Counted from the first letter of the stretch, positions 44,669-53,225 are shown. The stretch is 64,000 nt of DNA from Dyadobacter fermentans (GCF_019924045.1 NZ_JAHXBN010000006.1:186001-250000); one strand, 5' to 3'. The notes: generated from the sequence alone by a model not told the origin. A program made the numbers and translations.

Positions 44669-45169
44669 ATGCCCGAACAGGACGCCAGTATCGGAGTAGA
44701 GGCGCACCTTACCCTGGATGGGAAGGAGTTTATGGTCAAAAAGATCGCCTACGGGTGCAATCGCAATGCGGACGAGCGCGGGAGCCCGACGGACTCGCCC
44801 AAAGCGCGACTGATACGCATGACCATTTCGCCGACGAAGAACGACGATTTCGCATTGCTCTACGACTGGGCATTCAAAAACGACCGGCAGCTCAGCGGGC
44901 AGGTGGAGTTCAAATACGATAACGATTCGCAGATACTACGCAAAATGGAATTTGAAGAGGCCTATTGCGTGGGTTTCCGGGAGTCGTTCCGGGCGAAGCA
45001 GTCGACGATCCGCGGCAACAAGCTCGCGCATGTGCCGGATACCAAAGGCTATTTGCCACAGCACCGGGGTAAGGATTATTTCCTGCGTGACAGCAGTCTC
45101 GCATTGGTTTACGAGCTGGTGATCTTGCCCCAGAAAGTCATAATCGGTCAGGTTGAAATAAGCAGTTAA
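44669..45169 (+). CDS. Hcp/TssD-like protein with an inserted loop (166 aa)
   Basis: The N-terminus (IGVEAHLTLDGKEFMVKKIAYGCNRNADERGSPTDSPKARLIRMTISPTKNDDFALLYDWAFKNDRQLSGQVEF) matches the TssD fold, and the product ends with the expected strands (LALVYELVILPQKVIIGQVEISS). Between them is about 35 extra residues, KQSTIRGNKLAHVPDTKGYLPQHRGKDYFLRD. It begins 2 bases after the first hcp and ends directly at the vgrG start, so it is probably coupled to vgrG. It may sit at the junction between VgrG and the tube; this is an inference. Confidence 0.75.
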   Translation: MPEQDASIGVEAHLTLDGKEFMVKKIAYGCNRNADERGSPTDSPKARLIRMTISPTKNDDFALLYDWAFKNDRQLSGQVEFKYDNDSQILRKMEFEEAYCVGFRESFRAKQSTIRGNKLAHVPDTKGYLPQHRGKDYFLRDSSLALVYELVILPQKVIIGQVEISS

Positions 45170-47008
45170 ATGGCACGACAGGTTAATACGAGCATTGAAA
45201 TCGAAGGCGGTGTCGAGATTACCCGGCACCTCGGACTGGTGATCGAGCAGGATTTGTTCGCCCATCATTGGTTTGAGCTGCTGGTGCCGTTCGATCAGCT
45301 GGAAGACGAGGGAGAACATTTCTTCAATCGCTCGCACCGAGCGGTCATGGGCAAGAAAATCACGTTCTCGTTCAGCCCGCGCCTCGGTTCCGATTCCTTC
45401 GACTTCGTATTTCAGGGCATCGTGACCGAGATCCGCCTCCGCAGCCTGAGCGATATGAGCAGCGCGTTCGTACTGAAGGGGTACAGCCCGACGATCGTGC
45501 TGGAAGATTCCGTGCAGCGGCGCTCCTTCCTGCGCGGGACGGTCCAGGACATTTTCAATACGGTACTTCAACCCTACCCGCAAAATCTGCTCAGAAAACA
45601 GCTCAACCCTGAAAACGGAGGCAGGCAGGTGCCATTTACCCAATACAATGAAAGTAATTACAAGTTTCTCTGCCGGGTAGCCGACCGTTGCTGCGAGTGG
45701 TTCTATTACAATGGCCGGGAGCTCGTGCTGGGCAACAACAGCCAGGAGGAAGTGGATTTTCTGGTGGACGGTTTGCAAAACTTCGATGTGGCATTGCAGC
45801 TGCAACCGGCCGCATTCAGCTATGAAGGCTATAATTATACCATTCCCGAAGTATTCACCGGGCAATCGTCGCAGCAGAATGTGGATGGACTGACGTCGCT
45901 TAGCGAATTCGCATTGGAGCAGTCGGACAGCCTTTTTGCCCAGACTTCCCTCCTGCCGTCGCCGGAGATCGTAGGTGGCCAGGGCGAAATCGACGAGCTC
46001 ACCAAAATGGAACGCTCGGCAAGGGTTACCTCCATGGTCGACTTCCGGGGCTCGGGCGAAACGCCTACCATGAGCGTCGGGACTGTGCTGGCGGTTAAAG
46101 GCCAGCGATTGAACGAGCGCGGCGAGGAATATGAAGAGAATTTCGGCAAATACCGCGTCGTGCACATCCGGCATGAGGTGAATACGGCCGGGAGCTATCA
46201 GAATACATTCAATGCAGTACCGGAATCGGCGCAGCACCCGCCTAACAACCCTCATGTGCGTAACCCATTGGGTGAAACGGAACAGGCGGAGGTGATCGCC
46301 AATGATGATAGCGAAAGTCTCGGGCGCATTCGTGTGAAGTTTTTTTGGAGCCAAAGCCGCCAGCAGGACCAGGAATCGATCTGGATGCGGGTAGGGACGA
46401 TGCACAACTCCACGGGCCGGGGTGTCAACTTCGTCCCCGAGGTAGGGGCGATGGTAATGATAGGCTATGAAGGTAATCTGGCGGAAAACCCGTTTGTGAT
46501 GACCTGTCTTTATCCCAAACCGGAAGAGGACATCAACTACACATCGGATAACAACGATATCAAGGTCATAGCGACGCGCTCCGGCAATATGGTCATATTC
46601 ATCGACGAGGATGGCGACGCCAAAATCCAGATCAGCAACCGGGAGAAGACCGACACATTCCTCGAATTCGCATTCAAAGACGACGGCAAGATCAGCCTGC
46701 ATGTTGAAAATGGGCTCCTGGAAGTCAAAACCAAAGAAATTACCATCGAGGCGACCGAAGACATTACCATCAGTGCGGGCGGGAAATTCGATTTGCATGC
46801 CGGCGAAATCGCGATGAAGGCCGATCAGAGCATCAAAATCGAAAGCGGCACCGATACCAAAATCAAGGCGGGCACCGAACTGGATACCGAAGGTTCGGCA
46901 AGTGCGAAAATGAAAGGAGCGCAGCTCAGCCTCGAAGCCGACGCCATGGCCGAGCTGAAAAGCAGTGGCACCACGGTCGTTCAAGGCTCGCTTATTACCC
47001 TTAATTAA
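45170..47008 (+). CDS. vgrG: T6SS spike protein VgrG/TssI
   Basis: The VgrG trimer forms the spike between tube and PAAR tip. The 612 residues include a gp27-like domain (about 1-360), a gp5-type OB fold (about 365-450: SLGRIRVKFFWSQSRQQDQESIWMRVGTMHNSTGRGVNFVPEVGAMVMIGYEGN), and a repetitive beta-prism needle (about 470-612, ending in TVVQGSLITLN). There is no C-terminal toxin extension. The gene starts on the base after the preceding stop codon. Confidence 0.93.
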   Translation: MARQVNTSIEIEGGVEITRHLGLVIEQDLFAHHWFELLVPFDQLEDEGEHFFNRSHRAVMGKKITFSFSPRLGSDSFDFVFQGIVTEIRLRSLSDMSSAFVLKGYSPTIVLEDSVQRRSFLRGTVQDIFNTVLQPYPQNLLRKQLNPENGGRQVPFTQYNESNYKFLCRVADRCCEWFYYNGRELVLGNNSQEEVDFLVDGLQNFDVALQLQPAAFSYEGYNYTIPEVFTGQSSQQNVDGLTSLSEFALEQSDSLFAQTSLLPSPEIVGGQGEIDELTKMERSARVTSMVDFRGSGETPTMSVGTVLAVKGQRLNERGEEYEENFGKYRVVHIRHEVNTAGSYQNTFNAVPESAQHPPNNPHVRNPLGETEQAEVIANDDSESLGRIRVKFFWSQSRQQDQESIWMRVGTMHNSTGRGVNFVPEVGAMVMIGYEGNLAENPFVMTCLYPKPEEDINYTSDNNDIKVIATRSGNMVIFIDEDGDAKIQISNREKTDTFLEFAFKDDGKISLHVENGLLEVKTKEITIEATEDITISAGGKFDLHAGEIAMKADQSIKIESGTDTKIKAGTELDTEGSASAKMKGAQLSLEADAMAELKSSGTTVVQGSLITLN

Positions 47009-47055
47009 GTCAATATATCCGTAAACAGTTCATTCACTTTTAAACACTTACAACT

Positions 47056-47472
47056 ATGCCAGCTTCAAGCTTTGACGCTTATTTCACCTGGGATGGCGGC
47101 CCGTCGGGCGACGGCATCGCCGTGATCTCATGCAGCTATTCCCTGTCGCAATCCACCGACGATAAAGGACGTGTTTCTTCCAAAGTGTACGGCGGAAATG
47201 TCTTTATACAAGTTGACTCTTCCAGTGCCGACGACAGCAAGAGCCTCTGGGAGTGGATGGTAGATCCGGACGGAAAGAAATCGTCCGCAAAGATTACTTT
47301 CAAGAATGTAGACGAAGAGCAAACCCAAAAGGAGCTCGAGCTCACCGATGTGTACTGCGTGCAGTACGCCGAAAGCTTCGTCGAAACCGGCTCCATGCCG
47401 ATGACCACGAGCATTACGCTGTCGGCACGGGAAATCAAACTGTTTGGCACCCCGCACACCAACCGCTGGTAA
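47056..47472 (+). CDS. Hcp/TssD paralogue (138 aa)
   Basis: The protein has the TssD pattern SFDAYFTWDGGPSGDGIAVISCSYSLSQSTDDKGRVSSKVYGGNVFIQVDSS, a W(E)WMVDPDGKKSSAKITF region and the ending ETGSMPMTTSITLSAREIKLFGTPHTN. It is the third tube-like protein in the cluster and the last gene of the first block. It diverges clearly from the other two, so it may carry a different effector or form a tube for a different purpose; this is unproven. A terminator follows. Confidence 0.8.
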   Translation: MPASSFDAYFTWDGGPSGDGIAVISCSYSLSQSTDDKGRVSSKVYGGNVFIQVDSSSADDSKSLWEWMVDPDGKKSSAKITFKNVDEEQTQKELELTDVYCVQYAESFVETGSMPMTTSITLSAREIKLFGTPHTNRW

Positions 47473-47479
47473 GTAAAAA

Positions 47480-47502
47480 GAGGCGGGATATGCGCCCGCC
47501 TC
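47480..47502. terminator. Bidirectional hairpin between hcp3 and tssN
   Basis: GAGGCGGG pairs with CCCGCCTC around a 7-base loop, between the convergent ends of the third Hcp gene and tssN. A-rich sequence lies on the left and no long T-run on the right. Confidence 0.6.
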
Positions 47503-47522
47503 CTTCTGACAATCTTTAAATG

Positions 47523-48290
47523 CTATGCTCTTACAGCTACGATCGTCTCATTATCGACAATGTGATTGGCCTGAAATGTAAGATCCGGATCCATATAAAT
47601 GCGACGTTTGTACCAGGGCTGTTTTTTATAGAAAAGCCAGCCATAAGGCGCACCGTCTGGCGCGAGGTATTCCACCGGGCTGCCGGGGTTGCGGTCGTTG
47701 TAGTCGTTCAGAAAGATAAAAAACAGCTCGCCGAAGAGCATTGAATGCGGCGCTTTGGCCCGGAAGTTCGTAAATGCGGCTTCATCGGCCTTTTTGGTAA
47801 ACTCAAACTGGATCACCAGCACACGGGAGAGGTCGAGAAGGTCCATATCCGGCAATGGCTGGCCCACGGGATAATGCCACTTTTTGTATTCTTTGAGGGG
47901 TATTTCGAGGTAATTCTGATAAACCCGTGCTACAAAAACCGGAAACAGAAAACCCACCAGCGCCGTGGCCATGCCCAGGCCTTTTGAAAGCTCATCTGCC
48001 AGTTTATGGTAAAGAAAAATAACCACTAATGCCGTCAGCAGCGTGATCAGCAGCGTAAAACCGATCGCCCTGGCAGAACGGTTCTCGAAAAGAATGTCAA
48101 ACCATTGTGAAAGCAGGTAAACGTGCAGAATCCCGAAAACCAGGAAACACGCCATCGCCATCGGATAGGCGTCGTGGTAATCGGTCACCCAGAAACCCAG
48201 TGCCCCTACCAATGTCAGCACGGCTATCAGAACGACTGCATACAATAGTTGAAGACGTTGCGTGATAGTTTTAACAAACGGAAGGTTCAT
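47523..48290 (-). CDS. tssN: T6SSiii membrane protein TssN
   Basis: TssN is a marker of the Bacteroidota T6SS and belongs to the membrane complex that replaces TssLM. The 255-residue protein has four membrane helices in its first 130 residues (LLYAVVLIAVLTLVGALGFWV, MACFLVFGILHVYLLSQWF, IGFTLLITLLTALVVIFLYH, LGMATALVGFLFPVFVARVY), then a cytoplasmic domain (PLKEYKKWHYPVGQPLPDMDLLDLSRVLVIQFEF...). The start MNLPFVKTITQRLQ is used because a promoter at 48319-48348 would place transcription near 48311. It is the only T6SS gene on the minus strand. Confidence 0.85.
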   Translation of the reverse strand: MNLPFVKTITQRLQLLYAVVLIAVLTLVGALGFWVTDYHDAYPMAMACFLVFGILHVYLLSQWFDILFENRSARAIGFTLLITLLTALVVIFLYHKLADELSKGLGMATALVGFLFPVFVARVYQNYLEIPLKEYKKWHYPVGQPLPDMDLLDLSRVLVIQFEFTKKADEAAFTNFRAKAPHSMLFGELFFIFLNDYNDRNPGSPVEYLAPDGAPYGWLFYKKQPWYKRRIYMDPDLTFQANHIVDNETIVAVRA

Positions 48291-48318
48291 CGGGGACGTG
48301 CGTAGTTTGGTGAACAAA

Positions 48319-48348
48319 CAAAAATAAGCGAGACTTTCATTAATACAA
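48319..48348 (-). promoter_or_regulatory. Candidate promoter of tssN
   Basis: On the minus strand TTG (48348-48346) and TATTTTTG (48326-48319) are 19 bases apart, matching the TAnnTTTG type. It separates tssN control from the rest of the T6SS operon. Confidence 0.55.
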
Positions 48349-48369
48349 CCACAATTTATTAAACGCCGG

Positions 48370-48798
48370 ATGGAAGATCAAAACTATTCTTTGCCTCTCG
48401 CGCTCGACCGCATCGTAGCAGGCCTGCCGCATCCGAAATGTCCTGACAGAGAGGCCATCCATCAGCATTTATACCTGTTAATGGTAACCCACTTCGACGA
48501 AAATCGTTTCGATAGCCGCTATGGCTGCGCGCTCTGGGAGCATGACTTTTCAGTTTTGTCGCAGATCAAATGGAAAGACCTCATCCGCGAATCACTCGAA
48601 GAAGCGGTGAATACCTACGAACCGAGGCTTACCAATGTCAAAATCAGGGTTGAAATGGAGGAATTTGAGGTTTTGAGCAAAACCAACAACTATATCCGCA
48701 AACGCGTGGGCATTGAGATCAAAGCCACCATCCGGCGCACCAATGAACCGTTTGTGTTCTTCGAGCGCATTTTCATATCCCCTTTATCCATCGAATAA
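48370..48798 (+). CDS. tssE: T6SS baseplate protein TssE (GPW/gp25 family)
   Basis: TssE is the gp25-like baseplate subunit that starts sheath polymerisation. The 142 residues show the family layout: LPLALDRIVAGLPHPKCPDREAIHQHLYLLMVTHFDENRFDSRYGCALWEHDF, with the WEHDF end of the conserved strand, then IRESLEEAVNTYEPRLTNVKIRVEM and RRTNEPFVFFERIFISPLSI. It starts a new block divergent from tssN, and tssF follows one base after its stop. Confidence 0.88.
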   Translation: MEDQNYSLPLALDRIVAGLPHPKCPDREAIHQHLYLLMVTHFDENRFDSRYGCALWEHDFSVLSQIKWKDLIRESLEEAVNTYEPRLTNVKIRVEMEEFEVLSKTNNYIRKRVGIEIKATIRRTNEPFVFFERIFISPLSIE

Positions 48799-48799
48799 T

Positions 48800-50641
48800 A
48801 TGCCCGAAACGATAAGTTATACCAAAGAGAACATCTCCCGCCAGCTGATCAGGCGCTGTGCCGAGCTGTGGGGCATCGACGACGCCCAGACCGACCATTT
48901 CGATCCGCTGGTACGGCTGCTCGTCGAGGCATGTTCGGTGGAGTTTGAAAAGGTGGGGCAGGAAATAGAGCATACCGAACTCCGGCTGATGACGCGTCTG
49001 GCCGAAATCCTTTCCCCCGAAACCCATAATGCACCCCAACCCGCCACGGCCATCGTACAGGCACGCCCGCAGGAACCTAGGGGCTGGATAGAGCCGGAGA
49101 ACCAGCTGACTGGTAAGCGTACCAATGCGCGGAAGGGAGAAACCACCGAAGTCCATTTCGCTCCGGCCGATCGCTACCCGCTCGTGAATGCGACCATTGC
49201 CCAATACGCGACGCCGCAAGGGCTGTTCGTTGTCGAAAAAGGCCCTAAAACATTGACAGCCAAAACACTACCCCAACCAGGCGGCGAACAAAGCATTTGG
49301 CTCGGGCTGGAAGCCGAGCCGGGCATTACTTCCTGGGAGGGCTTCCGGTTCTATTTCGACTGGGCAGGAGCCCCCGCAGAATACCAATACCGCGAGTTCC
49401 TCCAAGCGACGAACTGGCAATGGAACAATAAAACGCTTCCCGTACTGCATGGCTTACAGGACAATGCCGTAGACGACTCCATTTTGATCTATCACAACAG
49501 CTTCGTTCGCTTAAACAGCGACGATTCCTGGGAGAAAGGCAAACTGAAAGCAGAGCCCTATCCCGATGCATTTGAAAACATGTTCGATACCCGGACGTTG
49601 CAATCGCTGAAAAAGCCTTTGACATGGATCCAAATCACATGGCCGGCCATATTTCCGGCGGCGGGGTTTGAACAAATGAACGTTTCGCTAAATGCATTTC
49701 CCGTGCAGAACAAGCAGCTCAACAAAATCACCTATCGCCTGCAAACCGGCCTGAACGGCATTGCATTGCCCAGCGGCGACGCATTTATGGGTATTCAAAG
49801 TGTGGTTAATCAAAAGAATCAGGCTTATGCTGCATCCGAAAAGAGCCTTTATACCGACGAAGAAACGCCTTCCAATGCCGGTACGTCGCAATTGGGCGGG
49901 TCGCCCGCTGGCGCAGCGCGCGTGTACACGCTCCGCAGGCAAGGAATCGGTCGTTTCGACAAGCGCGATGCGCGGGCAGTGTTGTACCAGCTCCTGGAAC
50001 TGCTGCGCGACGAAGTGACGGCTTTCAATGCGATCGGTGAAGATTTCCTGGCCTCCATCCTCCGCGAAATTGCGCAGAACATGGCACGGATCGAGCAGAA
50101 GCTGGGAACTAAAAAAGCCAGTGAAACCACCGCTCAGCCATTCCTGGTCATTCGCGGTGATAAAACACCCGACGTGCTTTTCATTTCCTATTGGAGCACG
50201 CTGGCCGAGCAGGCCAATGGCATTCCGGCGGGTACACGGTTGCAATCGTATGCGGCCTCGGGCGTGAGCGGCACGGACATTACCATGCTTACGCGCTCCT
50301 CCGGAGGAAAATCCAGGCCGGATGAAGGCGATTATGTGAACCAGCTTCGGAAGAACATCGTCACCCGCAATAGGCTCGTAACGTTGGAGGATATGCGGGC
50401 ATTCTGCACCGCCGAGCTCGGCGACCGGCTGCGAAAAGTGCAGGTGAAGCCGCATTTTATGCCTGGTAAAATGCCCGGTCAGGGTTTCGTCCGCTGTCTG
50501 CAGATAGGCCTCACGCCCGCCTCACCCGCCCGAGGGAGCGACGATTGGGCACGCGAATGCGAACTATTACAGCTGAAAGTAAGCCGGCTTTCCACAGGGA
50601 TGTACCCCATCCAGGTAGTAACGCTACCCGGCAACTCCTGA
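48800..50641 (+). CDS. tssF: T6SS baseplate protein TssF
   Basis: TssF wraps around VgrG in the baseplate wedge with TssG and TssE. The start ATG at 48800 is one base after the tssE stop; a longer frame overlapping tssE is not preferred. The 613 residues begin MPETISYTKENISRQLIRRCAELWGIDDAQTDHFDPLVRLLVEACSVEFEKVGQEIEHTELRLMTRLAEILSPETHN, the family N-terminus with a conserved helix. They include LEAEPGITSWEGFRFYFDW and, near the C-terminus, GDYVNQLRKNIVTRNRLVTLEDMRAFCTAELGDRLRKVQV. Confidence 0.88.
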   Translation: MPETISYTKENISRQLIRRCAELWGIDDAQTDHFDPLVRLLVEACSVEFEKVGQEIEHTELRLMTRLAEILSPETHNAPQPATAIVQARPQEPRGWIEPENQLTGKRTNARKGETTEVHFAPADRYPLVNATIAQYATPQGLFVVEKGPKTLTAKTLPQPGGEQSIWLGLEAEPGITSWEGFRFYFDWAGAPAEYQYREFLQATNWQWNNKTLPVLHGLQDNAVDDSILIYHNSFVRLNSDDSWEKGKLKAEPYPDAFENMFDTRTLQSLKKPLTWIQITWPAIFPAAGFEQMNVSLNAFPVQNKQLNKITYRLQTGLNGIALPSGDAFMGIQSVVNQKNQAYAASEKSLYTDEETPSNAGTSQLGGSPAGAARVYTLRRQGIGRFDKRDARAVLYQLLELLRDEVTAFNAIGEDFLASILREIAQNMARIEQKLGTKKASETTAQPFLVIRGDKTPDVLFISYWSTLAEQANGIPAGTRLQSYAASGVSGTDITMLTRSSGGKSRPDEGDYVNQLRKNIVTRNRLVTLEDMRAFCTAELGDRLRKVQVKPHFMPGKMPGQGFVRCLQIGLTPASPARGSDDWARECELLQLKVSRLSTGMYPIQVVTLPGNS

Positions 50642-50705
50642 CCATTCCCGACAACTTCTGACAACCCGTGACAACTCCTGACCATTCCTGACTACTCCTG
50701 ACTAT
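50642..50705 (+). repeat. Direct word repeats (CTGACNACTCC) between tssF and tssG
   Basis: About seven copies of the word (C)TGAC(C/A)A(T/C)TCC fill the gap between the tssF stop and the tssG start, all in one direction. TGACTACTCCTGAC (50689-50702) matches TGACTACTCTTGAC from the secA-psd gap (13691-13704) at 13 of 14 positions. They end about 23 bases before the tssG start. Confidence 0.7.
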
Positions 50706-50727
50706 TCTAACCGCATCCGCCAGAAAA

Positions 50728-51627
50728 ATGGAACCCTACCCCGACCTTAGAGCCGAATTCATCGCCAGTTCATGGCTCGAAAACGACATTCCTGCCCGGC
50801 AGATCCTTTTCCGCCCGCTGGGAGATTTCAAACGGCGCAGCCATCGTGATATCGAAAACACGGGGGAGCTGGAAATAGGCAATTTCAAAGGTCAGGTAAT
50901 TGACTCGAACCGAAGCGGTATTTACGACCATTTGCCCGAGCAGCTATTCCATTTGCCGTCGTCTACGAATTTGAATTCTACTAAAAAGAAGGTCGATGAA
51001 ATCCGCCTCCAACGGGAGAAAGAACAGCAATCCCGGCTGTTTTTTCTCCCGTTGGAACAGGAATTCTTTCTTAACCGCGTGAGTTTGGCCCGCCTGGAAC
51101 AATGCGCATGGGAACTTGGGCCGGAGTCGGGGTTACTGGAAGCGTTGAAAGCATTCTGGCAGGCACCTCCTTCCCTCGACGAAAGCGTGTTCGTGCAGCT
51201 ATTGCCGCTCCTTCCGCTCGTCTCCGAAAATCGCGGCAATCTCGGCAAAGCCGCTGAAATCATGACGGTTGCATTGCGATTGCCCGTTGAAATACAAACC
51301 ATTTTCGGTTTGAAATATCACTTTGAATCCGAAGCGAACATGGGCGACGCCCTGCTTGGCGCGGACACCGCACTGGGCGGCGAGCTGGATACCTATTTGC
51401 CGCTGATCAACGTCGGCATAGAAGTCCCCGACCCTGCCGCGCTGGACCAATACCTGCACAATAAGAGCTTCGACACCCTGGTAAACTGGCTACTCGGCTG
51501 GTTTATCCCTGTGGAATACGATTTTGCGGTATCGCTCACACTCCCCGCGGGAGCGTCCGCATTCACACTCGCTTCCGATGACGGGCCGTCGGTTCCGCTG
51601 GGGTATGCAACGCTTATGGCTGTTTAA
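50728..51627 (+). CDS. tssG: T6SS baseplate protein TssG-like
   Basis: TssG completes the baseplate wedge with TssF and TssE. The 299-residue protein has EFIASSWLENDIPARQILFRPLGDFKRRSHRDIENTGELEIG at the N-terminus, LNRVSLARLEQCAWELGPESGLLEALKAFW in the middle, and FDTLVNWLLGWFIPVEYDFAVSLTLPAG near the end. Similarity to classical TssG is weak by eye; the assignment rests on position after tssF and length. It is the last gene of the T6SS cluster. Confidence 0.7.
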   Translation: MEPYPDLRAEFIASSWLENDIPARQILFRPLGDFKRRSHRDIENTGELEIGNFKGQVIDSNRSGIYDHLPEQLFHLPSSTNLNSTKKKVDEIRLQREKEQQSRLFFLPLEQEFFLNRVSLARLEQCAWELGPESGLLEALKAFWQAPPSLDESVFVQLLPLLPLVSENRGNLGKAAEIMTVALRLPVEIQTIFGLKYHFESEANMGDALLGADTALGGELDTYLPLINVGIEVPDPAALDQYLHNKSFDTLVNWLLGWFIPVEYDFAVSLTLPAGASAFTLASDDGPSVPLGYATLMAV

Positions 51628-51659
51628 ATGCGGACAAACTCACCATGCTGGTACCATAC

Positions 51660-52925
51660 CTACTTTTCCAGAAAGCGATAGGACAGCAGGAAGTAGTTAC
51701 GCTTGACGTTAGACCTCAGGTTAATATAAACAGTCATCCCCTCTGAGATTTCGTGACGCAGCTCCAAGCCTAATTTTTTGTAATTAACACCCAACCCAAA
51801 GATAAATCCGAATTCATATTTCCGGGCGCTCTCAATCGCCTTTTCCCTGGTTACCACCGGATCCGAATTCTGAAACCTTTCCTCAGTAATTCGTTCATTG
51901 ATAACTGAAACGGCCCTGCCGCTTGTTACCCCTCCGTTTAGAAACAGTTTAACGCCGCCAACCGGGATCTGGTACCTGGCCATGTTGATTAGCTTAATGT
52001 GCCCAAAGCCAAATGTTGTACTAACCTTTCTATAACTATTATCTGAATACGTAGTCTGACTACCGATCCTCGACTTGTACGAAGTAAATGCCAACTCATT
52101 GTACAACGAAGCCCGTTGCTTCAACCGCGGGAACACATAATTGAGAAACACGCCGCCCGAGACCCGGTTGGACAAGGGAAAGTTTCCATTAACAAGTTCC
52201 GGCTCTACAATTCCTTTGAAACTTGGCTTCGAGCTGGATAAACCGGCCACCACACCTACCTGGATTAAGGAACTGGAAGGCTTATACGAAGCAACCGGTG
52301 CCTTTTGAGAGGAACATTTTTCGTAAAACCGGTCGAACACTTTGCCTATCGATTGCTGAGAATAGGGCAACATCCGCTGGTCGGCAATGAGCCCCGGGCA
52401 ATCGGCAAAGAAATTTTTCAACTGCTCGCGGTAGTAGGTAACATTGACCACCTGCCCGTTGGCCGCAAGATAGCGGTGATTAATCAGCAATTGGTAGGGT
52501 CCATCCTTATCCCTGATGTAGAGCTGAACTTTCCCATCTTTATCTTTCAGGTAAAACAGGCCCTTCGGACCGTTATTCACTACCAGCAAAAAGGCGACTG
52601 TCTTTACGACTTCCGGTACCGGTGAGGAAGCTAAATTGTCAATTTCGGTCGCGCTTATGTTGACCTCTACATGCGCTTTGACGTAGTTTTCTCCGTGCAC
52701 CCCGAAGCCTTCCATATCGCTAAGCCCGTAAGTTTCGGTTTTCTCACCAATTAGGGCCTTGAAGTTAATCGTCTCCGGATTGCGTGACCAGCTCTTGTAA
52801 TCAATGTACCCCCTGACTGTATCATTTGGAGCAATTACGATGTAGCCCGGTTCAAATGGCTTTTGAGCTTTGGAAAAGTGAAAGGATAGGAGTAAAAACG
52901 TAAAAACGGCAAACTTACTGTACAT
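51660..52925 (-). CDS. Outer membrane beta-barrel-like protein of unknown function (421 aa)
   Basis: The start MYSKFAVFTFLLLSFHFSKAQ gives a signal peptide; a longer frame starting at 52979 adds 18 residues. The first half (PGYIVIAPNDTVRGYIDYKSWSRNPETINFKALIGEKTETYGLSDMEGFGV...) is beta-rich. The second half has the alternating pattern of an outer-membrane barrel (SGGVFLNYVFPRLKQRASLYNELAFTSYKSR..., ending FLLSYRFLEK). This looks like the PorT/OMP_b-brl-type proteins of Bacteroidota. It converges with tssG 32 bases away and is not clearly part of the T6SS cluster. Confidence 0.6.
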   Translation of the reverse strand: MYSKFAVFTFLLLSFHFSKAQKPFEPGYIVIAPNDTVRGYIDYKSWSRNPETINFKALIGEKTETYGLSDMEGFGVHGENYVKAHVEVNISATEIDNLASSPVPEVVKTVAFLLVVNNGPKGLFYLKDKDGKVQLYIRDKDGPYQLLINHRYLAANGQVVNVTYYREQLKNFFADCPGLIADQRMLPYSQQSIGKVFDRFYEKCSSQKAPVASYKPSSSLIQVGVVAGLSSSKPSFKGIVEPELVNGNFPLSNRVSGGVFLNYVFPRLKQRASLYNELAFTSYKSRIGSQTTYSDNSYRKVSTTFGFGHIKLINMARYQIPVGGVKLFLNGGVTSGRAVSVINERITEERFQNSDPVVTREKAIESARKYEFGFIFGLGVNYKKLGLELRHEISEGMTVYINLRSNVKRNYFLLSYRFLEK

Positions 52926-53166
52926 AAATGATAGGGAGTAGTTGAACTCCAAATAAAATACATAAAAGCGAGGCTGCAATGCCGCACTACGGAGCCGTAT
53001 GTCGACAACGATGCAGCCTAAGTAACCCTATTACCACAAATTCATTTTACTCGTCTGATTCTCATTCTCTTATAGAAAGTCGTCCGGAATAGACATTTCC
53101 ACTAAAAAAACACACAAAACACAAGTAATTAGCAGAATAGTAATATCGGGTTGCAGGAAATTTATC
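52926..53166. other. AT-rich intergenic stretch with one weak inverted repeat
   Basis: Between the barrel gene and the small exported protein there is no frame I can support. AGGCTGCA at 52971-52978 and TGCAGCCT at 53012-53019 form an 8-bp inverted pair with a long loop. The region 53060-53150 is strongly AT-rich. Confidence 0.4.
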
Positions 53167-53197
53167 TTGCGATTCTGATTTTTTCGAATCAAATTTG
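53167..53197 (+). promoter_or_regulatory. Candidate promoter of the small exported protein gene
   Basis: TTG at 53167-53169 and CAAATTTG at 53190-53197 are 20 bases apart. Transcription would start near 53204, downstream of a possible TTG start at 53151. Confidence 0.5.
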
Positions 53198-53225
53198 CGG
53201 TTTCATTGAAATCCCGAATCTGAAA

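Noticed and set aside
44936..46984. Open frame of 682 codons on the strand opposite to vgrG.
   Set aside because: It is the antisense shadow of vgrG and hcp2, has no recognisable domain, and the VgrG frame is strongly supported by family motifs.
29058..51627. Extracellular contractile injection system (eCIS) instead of a T6SS.
   Set aside because: ClpV, TssK, three Hcp proteins, TssE/F/G and TssN are present, which fits a membrane-anchored T6SS rather than an eCIS.
53151..53225. TTG start for the small exported protein.
   Set aside because: A well-spaced promoter at 53167-53197 lies inside this extension, so a start at GTG 53226 is more likely.
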